Assembly (NCBI GenBank): GCA_019637685.1
Contig: JAHBVF010000017.1
Location: forward strand, 62,001-126,000
Length of the DNA stretch: 64,000 bases
From: Caldilineaceae bacterium
GTDB lineage: Bacteria > Chloroflexota > Anaerolineae > Caldilineales > Caldilineaceae
Direction: 5' to 3'
This document shows positions 9,581 through 18,886 of the stretch, one piece after another (within the stretch, counting starts at the first letter, position 1; every line of letters starts with the position of its first letter). The position numbers and the translations under genes were made by a program. Below the pieces are notes generated by a model. The model saw nothing but the letters and a program-made list of their open reading frames with translations. It did not search any database and had not been told where the DNA came from.

Positions 9581-11758
9581 ATGCATCTCACTTCTTTTGT
9601 CCACAAAAAACCTGTATATCTGCTTTTGGCAATGTGTTTTGCGCTCCTTCTGTCTAGTATGCTCGCCATCCCTGCCTGGGCTGGTGAGGAAGACGAACAG
9701 CCCGACGGCATGGGCGAAACCCAGTCGGCCAGTGTCGACGCGCCCCAGGCCACCCAGGACGACGGCGGCGATTGGGAGCTGGGCATCCACGGCTCGGCGG
9801 GCAATCTGAAATCGGCCACGGCTGCCGAGCGTGCCGGAATGAACTTCTGGCTCTCTCCCGCCAGCAACTGGGTCACCCGCTACATCTTTGACGAATCATC
9901 CGCCTGGGAGCAGGACTTCAAACGCAACGACCTGGGCGGAACCAATGGCTCGTACATCGACGCGGTCGATCTGCAATTCTACGTGGGCCACGGTTCGCCC
10001 AGTGGTTTCACCTTTGACAACGCCAACCACGACGACGGCACACTCACCTCAGCCGATTGCTATCGGGCTTGGGGTGACAACGACAACGAATGGCTGGCCC
10101 TTACCTCCTGCCAGGTTTTGGGCAATTCCAATCTGTCGGGCTGGGCATCCTGTATGTATGGCCAGCATCTGATTATGGGTTTTGTGACCAATGCCAGCGC
10201 CTACAACAATATGTTCAGCACCCAGGCCTATCACTTTGGCCGCTATATCCGGCAGAACTACTCCATGCCCCAAGCCTGGTACAAAGCCTGTGACGTGGCC
10301 CAGCGGGGACGCACCACCCGCACGATCATCAATGAACTGGCCTGCCTGAATGACAAGCCCAATTCCGGCCAGGTCTGTGCTGATTCCTTTGACACGGATT
10401 GGTGGTATCAGACCCATTCCTGCGGCACGGAAACAGCCATCTCTGTGCCCAGCGAGGACATCCGCACACTGCCAGTGTACCGCATGGCTCCCTACGGCCT
10501 CGATGAGGCCAAAGCAGATTTCAGCAACCTGGGCAATGTGTTCGGCATTCCAGTCACCGCCACACTCACCGCTCGTGTGCAGGATCAGATTGCCAGCGAC
10601 TATTTCACGGGCACGGCGGGCGCTCTTTCGTTGGAACTGGACAAAGGCAGCGGTATCTTCAGCTTCTCCGATCTGGACCAGCTATGGACCGCGACCCAGG
10701 CAGAGCAGGCCATGGCCGTCAACGCCGCGTCGGCTGATTATATCGACAGCGATGATGCCCGCACGATCGCTGACAATTTTCTGCGCACAAACAATCTGAA
10801 CGGTACTGGTGCCACCTTCTACGAAGTGATCTCTGACACCATTTCCAGCCAGATTGACACTGCCGATCCCGTCAGGGCCGCGCAACTGGTGGCCGAGGGC
10901 GAACAGACGCCCCTGCTCTGGCAGGTCATCTACTCCCGCCGTTTGACAGCCACTGTTGTCAGCGCAGCCGGGCTATCGGAAGAAATTCAATTCTCGGTTG
11001 TTGGGCCAGGGGCCAAGCAGAAGGTCTATGTGCCGGTGACAGCCGGCGTGGGCGCGGCCAGCATCCTGGAGACCAAACCCGTGGGTGTGCTGGGCGGTTG
11101 GCGGGAAGTTGCCCCTGCCGTCAACGCGGCCACGGGGGATGCCTTGTCGGTTGCCATTCTGACCGCCGATCAGGTGAGGGAACTCTACATGGCCCTGCCC
11201 GAAGATGTGACCCTGAACGACGTGCCCCTGGATGTGTCGAAACGGGAGATCATCAGCCACACAATCGCTTATTGGGAAGAGGCCAGCGGCGTGAGCCAGG
11301 GCCAACTAATCCCGGTCTATGAGTTGAAAGTCAATATGACCGAGCGGGAAAGCCAGGCTGTGGTCGAGGAATTCGTCTATGTGCCGGCCAGCGAACTCTA
11401 TATGCGTCCTCTGGCGCGCATTGTCGGAACCCCCACCCAGCCGGTGATCGCGGGCACGGCCATAACACTGACCGCGGCCGATGCCACCCAAACCCTCCGC
11501 ACCCTCAAACTGGCCGATTTCGACATTGCGCTGGGAACCGGTGAATATTCCTACGAGTGGTTCCTGGACGGGACAAAGATCGGCAACGGCCAGGTGTTGA
11601 AAGATTATGTCGTTCCCCTGAGCACAGATCAGCGGGACATTGCGTTGACCTTCGAAGTGCGGGTGACCGATACTTCCAGCCCGAACCAATCTGCCTCCAC
11701 CGACCGCGTCACGCTGGCTGGCAGCCGGGGCATCTATCTGCCCACTGTCAACCGCTAA
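9581..11758 (+). CDS. Secreted GHG/Cys caspase-like protein, paralogue 3 (DUF6345-like)
   Basis: The ATG at 9581 is preceded by AGGAAA and followed by a signal peptide (YLLLAMCFALLLSSMLAIPAWA). The core keeps ESSAWEQDF, SYIDAVDLQFYVGHG (candidate His137) and WLALTSCQVL (candidate Cys177). The middle domain has VIYSRRL and PGAKQKVYVP, and the C-terminal domain has GEYSYEWFLDG. The chain ends in IYLPTVNR. It is slightly shorter than its two paralogues and has fewer aromatic residues near the N-terminus. Last gene of the secreted cluster; a strong terminator follows. Confidence 0.85.
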   Translation: MHLTSFVHKKPVYLLLAMCFALLLSSMLAIPAWAGEEDEQPDGMGETQSASVDAPQATQDDGGDWELGIHGSAGNLKSATAAERAGMNFWLSPASNWVTRYIFDESSAWEQDFKRNDLGGTNGSYIDAVDLQFYVGHGSPSGFTFDNANHDDGTLTSADCYRAWGDNDNEWLALTSCQVLGNSNLSGWASCMYGQHLIMGFVTNASAYNNMFSTQAYHFGRYIRQNYSMPQAWYKACDVAQRGRTTRTIINELACLNDKPNSGQVCADSFDTDWWYQTHSCGTETAISVPSEDIRTLPVYRMAPYGLDEAKADFSNLGNVFGIPVTATLTARVQDQIASDYFTGTAGALSLELDKGSGIFSFSDLDQLWTATQAEQAMAVNAASADYIDSDDARTIADNFLRTNNLNGTGATFYEVISDTISSQIDTADPVRAAQLVAEGEQTPLLWQVIYSRRLTATVVSAAGLSEEIQFSVVGPGAKQKVYVPVTAGVGAASILETKPVGVLGGWREVAPAVNAATGDALSVAILTADQVRELYMALPEDVTLNDVPLDVSKREIISHTIAYWEEASGVSQGQLIPVYELKVNMTERESQAVVEEFVYVPASELYMRPLARIVGTPTQPVIAGTAITLTAADATQTLRTLKLADFDIALGTGEYSYEWFLDGTKIGNGQVLKDYVVPLSTDQRDIALTFEVRVTDTSSPNQSASTDRVTLAGSRGIYLPTVNR

Positions 11759-11771
11759 CCTTTCTGTTCGC

Positions 11772-11814
11772 GGGGCGGCACTGATTGCAGTTCGCAATCA
11801 GTGCCGCCCCTTTT
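11772..11814 (+). terminator. Rho-independent terminator closing the secreted peptidase cluster
   Basis: A perfect 17-bp G+C-rich stem starting ggggcggcactgattgc with a 5-nt loop, followed directly by TTTT, 13 bases after the stop of the last paralogue. Confidence 0.9.
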
Positions 11815-12027
11815 CCTATCCCCCATTTGTACGCGGTTCTGAGATTCTTCTGTTTGTCCACGCTTCTTTCTTCACATTCCCTCCACATTCCCCTCATACG
11901 CTCCTAATCCGGCCCGACTACGATAGAGCCATCACAGCAGACAAGAGGCAGCACGAACAGCCCGCTGTGAAGTACCGGTACAGTACATTGTGAATGGTTC
12001 AAGTCCAACCGAAACAGGAGAAACAGA

Positions 12028-12891
12028 ATGAACACGCGAATGAAGAAGTACAGCGGTATCGTCGGTGTGGCTCTGGTGGGTGTACTCACTTTCAGCGCCA
12101 TCAGCTTCGCCCAGACCTCCGACACATCCACCAGCAGCGCGCCGGTTGTCGAGCGTATCCAGCAGGGCTTTCAGAATGGCTTCGAGCGCGGCGGCCCTGG
12201 CGGGCGGGGGGGTCCCGGTGGTCCTGGCGAAATGCGCGGCGAGCGCCACGCCGAGGTGGCCGAAGCCCTGGGAATGACTGTCGAAGAGTTGCAGGCGGCC
12301 ATCCAAAACGGTCAGACAATTGAGGAGATCGCGGCGGAGAAAGGCGTGGATCTGCAAGCCTTTGCGCTGGAACAGGCCACGGAGCATCTGGCCCAGGCCG
12401 TGACCGATGGCAAATTGACCCAGGAAGAGGCCGACGCTAAACTGGCCGAAATCCAGACCGCGATTGAGAACGGTGAATTTCCGGGCCGACACGGCTTTGG
12501 CCCCGGCAACCACGGACCCCGTGGCGAGCGTAACGGCGCTTTGGCCGAGGCTCTGGGGATGACCCAGGAAGAATTGCGGGCGGCTGTCCAGAACGGCCAG
12601 ACCATCGAAGAGATCGCAGCCGAAAAGGGCGTGGATTTGGAAGCCTTCCAGGCCGAGCAACAGGCTGAACATCTGGCCCAGGCCCAGGAGCGGCTGGCCC
12701 AGGCCGTGGCCGACGGCAAGCTGACCCAGGAAGAGGCCGACGCCAAACTGGCCGAAATCCAGGCAGCGATTGAGAACGGCGAACGCCCGGAATTTGGCGG
12801 ACGCCGTGGCCCCGGTGGTCAACGCGGCCCGCGGGGTGGAGAGAACAGCGTGCCCTTCAACGGCAACGGTACAACCAATCCTAATCTGTAA
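12028..12891 (+). CDS. Secreted protein with two-copy helical repeat (DUF2680-like)
   Basis: 287 residues with a clear signal peptide (GIVGVALVGVLTFSAISFAQ), then a Gly/Arg-rich stretch and two copies of a ~75-residue helical unit (about 75-150 and 165-255). Each copy contains ALGMT.EEL, QNGQTIEEIAAEKGVDL, EHLAQA, DGKLTQEEADAKLAEIQ and AIENGE. The second copy has an extra QERLAQA insertion. A second Gly/Arg/Pro-rich tail ends the protein. DGKLTQEEADA resembles the DUF2680/YckD family; function unknown. ACAGGAGAAACAG upstream supplies the ribosome site. Flanked by terminators on both sides, so probably monocistronic. Confidence 0.85.
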   Translation: MNTRMKKYSGIVGVALVGVLTFSAISFAQTSDTSTSSAPVVERIQQGFQNGFERGGPGGRGGPGGPGEMRGERHAEVAEALGMTVEELQAAIQNGQTIEEIAAEKGVDLQAFALEQATEHLAQAVTDGKLTQEEADAKLAEIQTAIENGEFPGRHGFGPGNHGPRGERNGALAEALGMTQEELRAAVQNGQTIEEIAAEKGVDLEAFQAEQQAEHLAQAQERLAQAVADGKLTQEEADAKLAEIQAAIENGERPEFGGRRGPGGQRGPRGGENSVPFNGNGTTNPNL

Positions 12892-12958
12892 CGGCTGCGG
12901 GGTATGTTACCTCAACATCGCAAGAAGGAACGTGACAGGAAGAAACCTGGCGAGATAG

Positions 12959-12997
12959 AAAGTGAGGGGTGGGCCACTGGGCCACCCCTCACTTTTG
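12959..12997 (+). terminator. Terminator between convergent genes
   Basis: A 12-bp stem (agtgaggggtgg and its complement) with a 9-nt loop, flanked by AA on the left and TTTT on the right, so it could act in both directions between the repeat protein and the converging mscS-like gene. Confidence 0.82.
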
Positions 12998-13094
12998 TTT
13001 GACACGGAGCCTCCCGCCAGCAGCCGTTTATCTGACTGCTGGCTTTGGCATTACACGGCTACGAGCCGTTGTTTTCACCAGCACCATTGGTCCA

Positions 13095-14588
13095 TTATGT
13101 CAGAATCGGAGACGCACTGTGCTTACTCTTCGCTTCTGGGCGAGTGCGTACCGGCTCTGCCAGGGCATCTGTTTCTCCATCGTGCTGTCCGTTGGCGTTC
13201 GCTGTTAGCAGTCCGTTGCGGATATGTAGATCGCGCTGTGGGAACGGAATCTCAATCCCGTGTTCCTGAAACGCGTCCCAAATCATCAGTCGCAGTTCAG
13301 ATGCCACCTTGCCCTTGAGCAGTGCATCCTCCACCCAGGCTAAAACCACAAAATCAATACTCGAATCGCCAAAATTTAACAAAGGCGCCAGCGGTGCAGG
13401 ATCGTGCGAAATATCTGGATGGCTAAGCGCCGTCTCAATCAGAATTTTCTGCACCTGTGATACATTTGAACTGTAACTGACCCCAATTTCCACCCGCGTG
13501 CGGCAGCGCCGGCTCGTACGTGTATACGTCGTTACCGTAGTATTGAGCCAATCCTGATTGGGCACAATCAACTCCACATTATCAAATGTCCTTACGACCG
13601 TTGACCGGATGCTGATCTTGTCCACCTCGCCCTCTTTGCCACCGATCTCGACCCAATCCCCTGGCCGCACCGTGCCCTCGAAGAGCAGGATGATTCCGCC
13701 CAGGAAGTTCTTCAACACATCCTGTAACGCAAACCCCACACCCACCGACAGCCCGCCCGTAATCGCCGCCACTGTCGTGACATTCAAACCAATAACGCGC
13801 ATGACAATCACCAGACCTACGGCGATCATGACATAGCCCCATAAGGCCAGCGACGCCTGAACCGCGCCCGGGTTGCCGTGATCTCCCCGTGATAAGAGCG
13901 GCTGCAGAAAATCCTTCAGCGCATCCAGCAGGACGACCCATAAGTAAAAACCGACCGTCGCTGCAAAGAGACCCCCAAGCGTAATAGGCGCATCAAAGAT
14001 TGGGAGCACCGGAATTGCGGCCAGCGTCTCAAGCTGCACCAATTTGTTGAGAATCAGCAGCACTACCACAATCACAGCAAGCGGAACCAGCAGCTTGCGC
14101 TGGTGTTTTTCTACGATCTCGTCATCAAAGAGCGAATATAGCGTCCCCACAACAACTTGATAGCCCAGATAGAGCCACAACATCGAGACGAAATCTTCCA
14201 ACAGGCCAAAGAAGAACCAGCCCTGAATCCGAAATAGCTGGAGCACTGCGTAGGTCGCAGCCAGGCTGAGGAGCGGATGTAACATCTGCACGCCCAGATG
14301 CCACAGCCAATGCAACAGCCGAACGGCGACAGGGCGCGGTTTCTGTTCTTCAATGTATGGCCCCCGAACGGCCAGTGCCTCTTCCTCCAAAGGCTCATCA
14401 CGCTCGTCTTCCTCATCTTCGACCTGTTGTCTTTTTAATAACGATCGCAGAAAGCGCGCCACAAGACCCGTACTGCCCAAAATAAGCAGGATCGCCAATA
14501 ATTGCTGCCGAACGACATCCCGCCCCAGAAATTTGATGACAATTTGAACAAGATCGGTCAGGATTCGGAAATCGTCGCCTGGTTGCAT
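13095..14588 (-). CDS. MscS-family mechanosensitive ion channel
   Basis: 497 residues with several hydrophobic segments in the first ~280 residues, interrupted by an acidic loop (QVEDEEDERDEPLEEE). The MscS core then follows: a Gly/Ala-rich pore helix (TGGLSVGVGFALQDVLKN), the beta domain (RPGDWVEIGGKEGEV, then VPNQDWLN) and the C-terminal alpha/beta domain. Known role of the family: release of solutes on membrane tension. Only 5 bases separate its start from the stop of the upstream double solute-binding lipoprotein on the same strand, so the two are probably translated together, an unusual pairing for a channel. The C-terminal ~40 residues are low in complexity. Confidence 0.93.
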   Translation of the reverse strand: MQPGDDFRILTDLVQIVIKFLGRDVVRQQLLAILLILGSTGLVARFLRSLLKRQQVEDEEDERDEPLEEEALAVRGPYIEEQKPRPVAVRLLHWLWHLGVQMLHPLLSLAATYAVLQLFRIQGWFFFGLLEDFVSMLWLYLGYQVVVGTLYSLFDDEIVEKHQRKLLVPLAVIVVVLLILNKLVQLETLAAIPVLPIFDAPITLGGLFAATVGFYLWVVLLDALKDFLQPLLSRGDHGNPGAVQASLALWGYVMIAVGLVIVMRVIGLNVTTVAAITGGLSVGVGFALQDVLKNFLGGIILLFEGTVRPGDWVEIGGKEGEVDKISIRSTVVRTFDNVELIVPNQDWLNTTVTTYTRTSRRCRTRVEIGVSYSSNVSQVQKILIETALSHPDISHDPAPLAPLLNFGDSSIDFVVLAWVEDALLKGKVASELRLMIWDAFQEHGIEIPFPQRDLHIRNGLLTANANGQHDGETDALAEPVRTRPEAKSKHSASPILT

Positions 14589-14593
14589 ATGCT

Positions 14594-17026
14594 CTACTCA
14601 TCCCCTTCGCTGACAAATCCATTTGCGACATCAACCCGTTCCACAAAGGCTGCCATCGCTTCATCTATCGCCATACCCTCCAACAACACATCGCGGTACA
14701 ATATATCAGCTTCACGCTCGATCGTCGCAAAACGCGCGTTTTCGGTCACAACAGTCGCTGCCTTTGCCTGCTCGCGGAAACCATTCAGCAAGGGATAATC
14801 GCCGAGCGCGATATTGACCAGCGCTGATACGTGTACGCCCGTATTCAGCAGAATTGTCTGGTTGGCTGTGCTCGTCAGGAAACGACCAAATGCCAAAGCA
14901 ACGGCAGCCTGTGCATCTGTTATCTTACTGTTCACCATCAGACCCCGCACCTGCAATATCGGGCTGCCCGGTCCCCGGCTGCCGGCTGGTAGTGGTGCCA
15001 CACGGATACGGTCATGGCCCATTTCCTCGCGCAGGCGTACTAACGACCAAGGCCCGCTGACCAAATAGGCCGCATTCCCATTCGCAAACCGATCCTCAGA
15101 TGTTTTCCACTCCAGATCCAACGCGATCCCGGGCTGGCCTTGTTGGGAACGCAACCAGACCAGCCACTTGCGTAAACCTTCGACTTTCAACAGCGCGCCG
15201 CTGACAGGATCAAATTCAAAATCGCCAAAGGGCGCTATGCCCCAATACCCATAGAAGAAGCTCGCCGGCATGGCAAAGGAACGGTCTCCCGCTGTACGCA
15301 GCGGTATTTCCTCCAGATCAAAAAGCGGCTCTGGCGCCAGCTCGAAATTGCGGTAGAGCGCCAGGACTTCCACCGATTCTGGCAGGGCGTACAGGCGTCC
15401 GCCAATCCGCATCGCTTCCGCTGAACCCGGTATGAATCTCTGCAGAAAATCCGACTCCACCATATCACTCAGGTCCCGGATCAGTTGGTCATCGGCCAAT
15501 TGCGCTGTGATCCGCGTCGATTCCAACAGCATATCGGGACCTTCACCCTCCTCAAGCGCGCGCCGGTAGATCGCAACAACCCTTTCCTGGTTGACTTGCT
15601 CGATCTGTATGCGCACGCCCAGACAAATCTGTTCATACGCGTTGCCGATCCGCTGCATCGCATCCGCTTCGGTGCCTTCCAACGTATGCCACAACAGCAG
15701 CTCTGTCGTACGCAACACATCTGTCTCGCTCGTGTCCGGACAGAATTGCTCATTGCTGCTGGTTCGTACGGTCAGGTGAAATTGGTCTGCCAACAACTGT
15801 GTGATCGTCGCTACCGCCGGCTGTGAAGAGATCGTACCGGCCAACGCCTGGGTGTAGATGGCGCGCACCTCCGAAGTCAAATCGGACAGCGTTTTCCACA
15901 TGTCCATCCGTTGCATGGGGATGGGGATTGCTGTACGGCTTTGGCGGCCAAGTTGGTTGACAAAGTCTGGCAAATTGCGGCGATAGCGAACCTGATTGAG
16001 CACAGGCAGACGACCTGTAGGCTCTGCCAACAAACGACTCTGTTGCTGCGTATTCGTCAGGAAGTTCACCACTGCCAACGCCAATTTGGTCTCTTCCGCG
16101 CTGGCGGCGCGGCTAAACCCAAAGGCATCCACATGCAGAATGGGTCCTGCCGCGCGTTCGTTTGGACCACTGGGCAACGCAGCAATACCCAATTCCTGCA
16201 CACCAATCACCCCTTGCAAACGCAGCATATCCAACGAAGTGCCTACCAGAAAATCAAGTTCGCCTGCCTCAAAACGCGCCCGCAGCGGCTCATATTTCTT
16301 GTCCAGTACAACGCCCGGCACGCTCTGCAAGGATTTCAGAAAGTCCACCCAGTTCAGGAAACCGCCCTCATTTAACGCCAGATTCCCTTCCGCATCGAAC
16401 AGGCTGCCGCTAAACGCGCCTACGCCCCAAAATGCATCCACCAACTCTGTGCTGATTCCAATCGTTTTGCCCCCGTCGACTGCATCCAACAACGCGTCCA
16501 ATGTCTGCGGTGCTTGCATCACCCGCGCCCGGTTATAAAAGAGCACCTGGGTATGGAGCGTAAAAGGCAGACCGTAGAGCAGGGATCCGCTCTGTACCGT
16601 GCTCAATGGGCCAGGGAGGAACCGTTCCGTATCCACATCCGAGCGTCCGGCCAAGTTACGCAACAGCCAGGCATCTGCCAGTTCATCGATGTTGCCTGCA
16701 TCGGTCAACACAATGTCTGGACCCAATCCACCTGAGGCAAAATCCTTGACCGAAGCCACCAATTCTTCTGTCGGCATGGCAATACTAATGATCGTGACGC
16801 CGGGATTTACTTCGCGGAATCGATCGATCAACCGTGACAGCGTCTGTACGCTGCCGCCCTGCCAGTCGTGCCAGAGCAAGAGACGTCCGCTAAGCTGACC
16901 GTCGATCGACGGCTGATCGCCCGAACGTTGTAAAGGATTGCAGGCAACAAGAATCACTATTATAACCAGCAACAATAGCCAGCGGACAAGTGTGCCACGC
17001 AATGACACACGGGAATAGTTTCGCAT
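14594..17026 (-). CDS. Lipoprotein with two fused extracellular solute-binding domains (SBP family 1-like)
   Basis: ATG 17026 is chosen because it gives a lipoprotein signal (MRNYS...LLLLVIIVILVAC) with the lipobox Cys at about residue 28; the frame itself is open further upstream. The 810-residue protein contains two family-1 (maltose-binding type) periplasmic binding domains in tandem. The first is at about 45-430 (LLLWHDWQGGSVQTL, FGFSRAAS), the second at about 470-805 (LLLWHTLEGTEADAM, YWGIAPFGDF, LVSGPWSLVRL). No ABC permease or ATPase genes are adjacent; instead mscS follows 5 bases downstream. Ligand unknown, possibly sugars. The internal duplication is old, since the copies share layout more than sequence. 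Confidence 0.88.
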   Translation of the reverse strand: MRNYSRVSLRGTLVRWLLLLVIIVILVACNPLQRSGDQPSIDGQLSGRLLLWHDWQGGSVQTLSRLIDRFREVNPGVTIISIAMPTEELVASVKDFASGGLGPDIVLTDAGNIDELADAWLLRNLAGRSDVDTERFLPGPLSTVQSGSLLYGLPFTLHTQVLFYNRARVMQAPQTLDALLDAVDGGKTIGISTELVDAFWGVGAFSGSLFDAEGNLALNEGGFLNWVDFLKSLQSVPGVVLDKKYEPLRARFEAGELDFLVGTSLDMLRLQGVIGVQELGIAALPSGPNERAAGPILHVDAFGFSRAASAEETKLALAVVNFLTNTQQQSRLLAEPTGRLPVLNQVRYRRNLPDFVNQLGRQSRTAIPIPMQRMDMWKTLSDLTSEVRAIYTQALAGTISSQPAVATITQLLADQFHLTVRTSSNEQFCPDTSETDVLRTTELLLWHTLEGTEADAMQRIGNAYEQICLGVRIQIEQVNQERVVAIYRRALEEGEGPDMLLESTRITAQLADDQLIRDLSDMVESDFLQRFIPGSAEAMRIGGRLYALPESVEVLALYRNFELAPEPLFDLEEIPLRTAGDRSFAMPASFFYGYWGIAPFGDFEFDPVSGALLKVEGLRKWLVWLRSQQGQPGIALDLEWKTSEDRFANGNAAYLVSGPWSLVRLREEMGHDRIRVAPLPAGSRGPGSPILQVRGLMVNSKITDAQAAVALAFGRFLTSTANQTILLNTGVHVSALVNIALGDYPLLNGFREQAKAATVVTENARFATIEREADILYRDVLLEGMAIDEAMAAFVERVDVANGFVSEGDE

Positions 17027-17769
17027 AATCCGTTTCTGTATAAGGTGTGAGTAGAGAGCGTAGCTTTTGTGCAACCGGAGGCCGATCTGCCGGAAAATCG
17101 TCAAAAATGAGCGGTTCTGCTGTCGTCTCGGCTTGCATTGCCTGCTCGTCAATATAGCACACGTTACTTCAGATCGAAGCTTTTTGCAATAGAATCCCCT
17201 GTGGCTGCAGGGCTTTTCAAAAGTCCGTTATGAACGCTGAAATCACCTACAATCGAGCGGCAGACCTGATCTTGTAAGTGCATCTCACAGGTGTGGGTAT
17301 CGCATCCGACGTCCTGGCCGCTGCGCTCAGATTGTACGGTTCTGCCCAATCACGCGACTTTTGAAAAGCCCTGCTGTGGCTGCAGGGCTTTTCAAAAGTC
17401 GAGAGAGCAAAAAACTCCAAATATTTGTAGACTGGAGGTGACGAACCATCGCCAAGCAAACAAGAGGAGTTTTAGCAAAGTCACGTAGAAACCAGGAGTT
17501 TCATGGAAAATCTATAACGCCAAGAGGAAAAGGAGCAATACCGCAAAGAACTCAGTCCCTCCTTGGCATCCCTGCATCTTTGTGCCTAAGCGTTATAAAT
17601 AGATCCTCTCACCTTTTATTGACTGATAAAAAACTCCTAGTTTCCATCAGGTTTTGCTATAGCTATGGATAGTATCACGGCTTTCATTACCGGACACATT
17701 GTAGAATAGGAAAAAAGTTGTCACTCAAGTAAGCTCGATAGGTTGATATCCATTAGAAAGGAGCAAGAA
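17027..17769. other. Intergenic region rich in short repeats
   Basis: No credible gene is seen in about 740 bases. It holds a MITE-like element (17208-17373) with a 9-bp direct duplication, a second copy of its terminal repeat (17383-17400), and the left end of the insertion sequence (17683). The stretch 17400-17680 is more A+T-rich than the surrounding genes and has small inverted matches (tataacgc at about 17513 against gcgttata at about 17589). Confidence 0.6.
17208..17373. repeat. MITE-like element with 18-bp terminal inverted repeats and 9-bp target duplication
   Basis: Begins with cagggcttttcaaaagtc (17208-17225) and ends with its exact complement (17356-17373). The flanks are identical 9-mers, ctgtggctg at 17199-17207 and 17374-17382, as expected of a transposition footprint. 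The 130 bases inside code for nothing recognisable. The same terminal repeat recurs at 17383-17400 and 18888-18905 around the transposase gene, suggesting mobilisation by a transposase that recognises this end. Confidence 0.72.
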
Positions 17770-18886
17770 ATGAGTGACAACCGTAAACGATATCGTGCCA
17801 TCCATATGAAACTGATGCAACTACACAACTACCCAGTAGGAAGAGTTGCCCAGCGAATTGCTGTATTGGCTGGCTACATCAGCGGAATTGTAGGCAGCCG
17901 CAAGATACACAATCGAGAAGTAGCCAAACAATCCGGTTTGCGTGCGACTGTAGAAAGTCGGATAAAGCGGATCGGACGCTGGTATCAGAATGAGGCAGTA
18001 GGCTACGAGGTAGAGTACCTGCCCTATGTGAGACCATTACTGGAAGAACTGGCCCAGTACCCGCTTGCCTTGGCTATGGATGCCACGGGAATCGGGCGTA
18101 ATTGTATGGCACTGATGATTCATGTGATATATGAACGGCGTGCCATTCCCATCTGCTGGACAGTGATCGGTCAACCCAAGGGCCATTCACCTGCCGAGGT
18201 CCACGTCCAACTGCTGGAACAGGTTCGCACTATCCTGCCCGAAAACTGCGAAGTTGTATTTTTGGGCGATGGCGAATTCGATAGTGTGGAGCTACAGACC
18301 TATTTGCGCGACCTGCCCACCTGGGATTATGTCAGCCGCACAGCTAAGAGTACCCAGTTGGAAGTGGAAGGCGAAATCACTTCTTATGCGGAGCAAGGCG
18401 CTTTCCTGCAACCTGGTGTTTGCCTCTCCATGCCCGATGCACTCTTCAGTCAACAGGCATTTGGCCCTGTACATGCGGTTCTTCACTGGGGCAAACAGTA
18501 TGAAGAACCGCTCTATTTGGTGACATCCTTCGAGTTGGCCGAGGAGGCTTGTCACTGGTACAGCTTGCGTATGCGTATTGAGACTTTCTTTTCTGACCAG
18601 AAAAGTCGCGGCTTTGGTCTGGACAAGACCCACATCAGCGATCCGGCCCGCCTTTCCCGCTTGCTCATCGCCGCCTGCCTTGCTTACATTTGGATGATCT
18701 ATCTCGGCGTTCAGGCCCACGTGCGAGATATGGTTCCCATCCTCCACCGGGCAGACCGCTGTGATTTGAGCCTTTTCCAACTTGGGCTTGACTACCTTCA
18801 CTATTTCCTTGAAGAGGAATCAGACATCGACATCTCCTTTTCCTTACCTGCCCAATTCCTCTATCAGAAATGTGTCCGGTAATGAA
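17683..18886 (+). mobile_element. IS4-type insertion sequence (nested in a larger inverted-repeat element)
   Basis: A perfect 18-bp inverted repeat, ttcattaccggacacatt at 17683-17700 with its complement at 18869-18886, bounds a 1204-bp unit with one transposase gene whose stop codon lies inside the right repeat. An outer pair of 18-bp repeats (17383-17400 and 18888-18905), identical to the ends of the neighbouring MITE-like element, encloses the unit. The inner pair fits normal IS size and is taken as the IS boundary. No target duplication is visible at either boundary. Confidence 0.8.
17770..18882 (+). CDS. IS4-family DDE transposase
   Basis: Start at ATG 17770, preceded by GAAAGGAGC. The 370-residue protein shows DDE features of the IS4 family: MDATGIG (first Asp, about residue 104), FLGDGEFD (second Asp, about 164), and a Y-(2)-R-(3)-E-(6)-K signature read as YSLRMRIETFFSDQK at about residue 267-281. 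The chain is full-length and intact, so it may still be active. It sits inside matching 18-bp terminal repeats and next to a GntR-type regulator broken by frameshifts. Confidence 0.93.
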   Translation: MSDNRKRYRAIHMKLMQLHNYPVGRVAQRIAVLAGYISGIVGSRKIHNREVAKQSGLRATVESRIKRIGRWYQNEAVGYEVEYLPYVRPLLEELAQYPLALAMDATGIGRNCMALMIHVIYERRAIPICWTVIGQPKGHSPAEVHVQLLEQVRTILPENCEVVFLGDGEFDSVELQTYLRDLPTWDYVSRTAKSTQLEVEGEITSYAEQGAFLQPGVCLSMPDALFSQQAFGPVHAVLHWGKQYEEPLYLVTSFELAEEACHWYSLRMRIETFFSDQKSRGFGLDKTHISDPARLSRLLIAACLAYIWMIYLGVQAHVRDMVPILHRADRCDLSLFQLGLDYLHYFLEEESDIDISFSLPAQFLYQKCVR

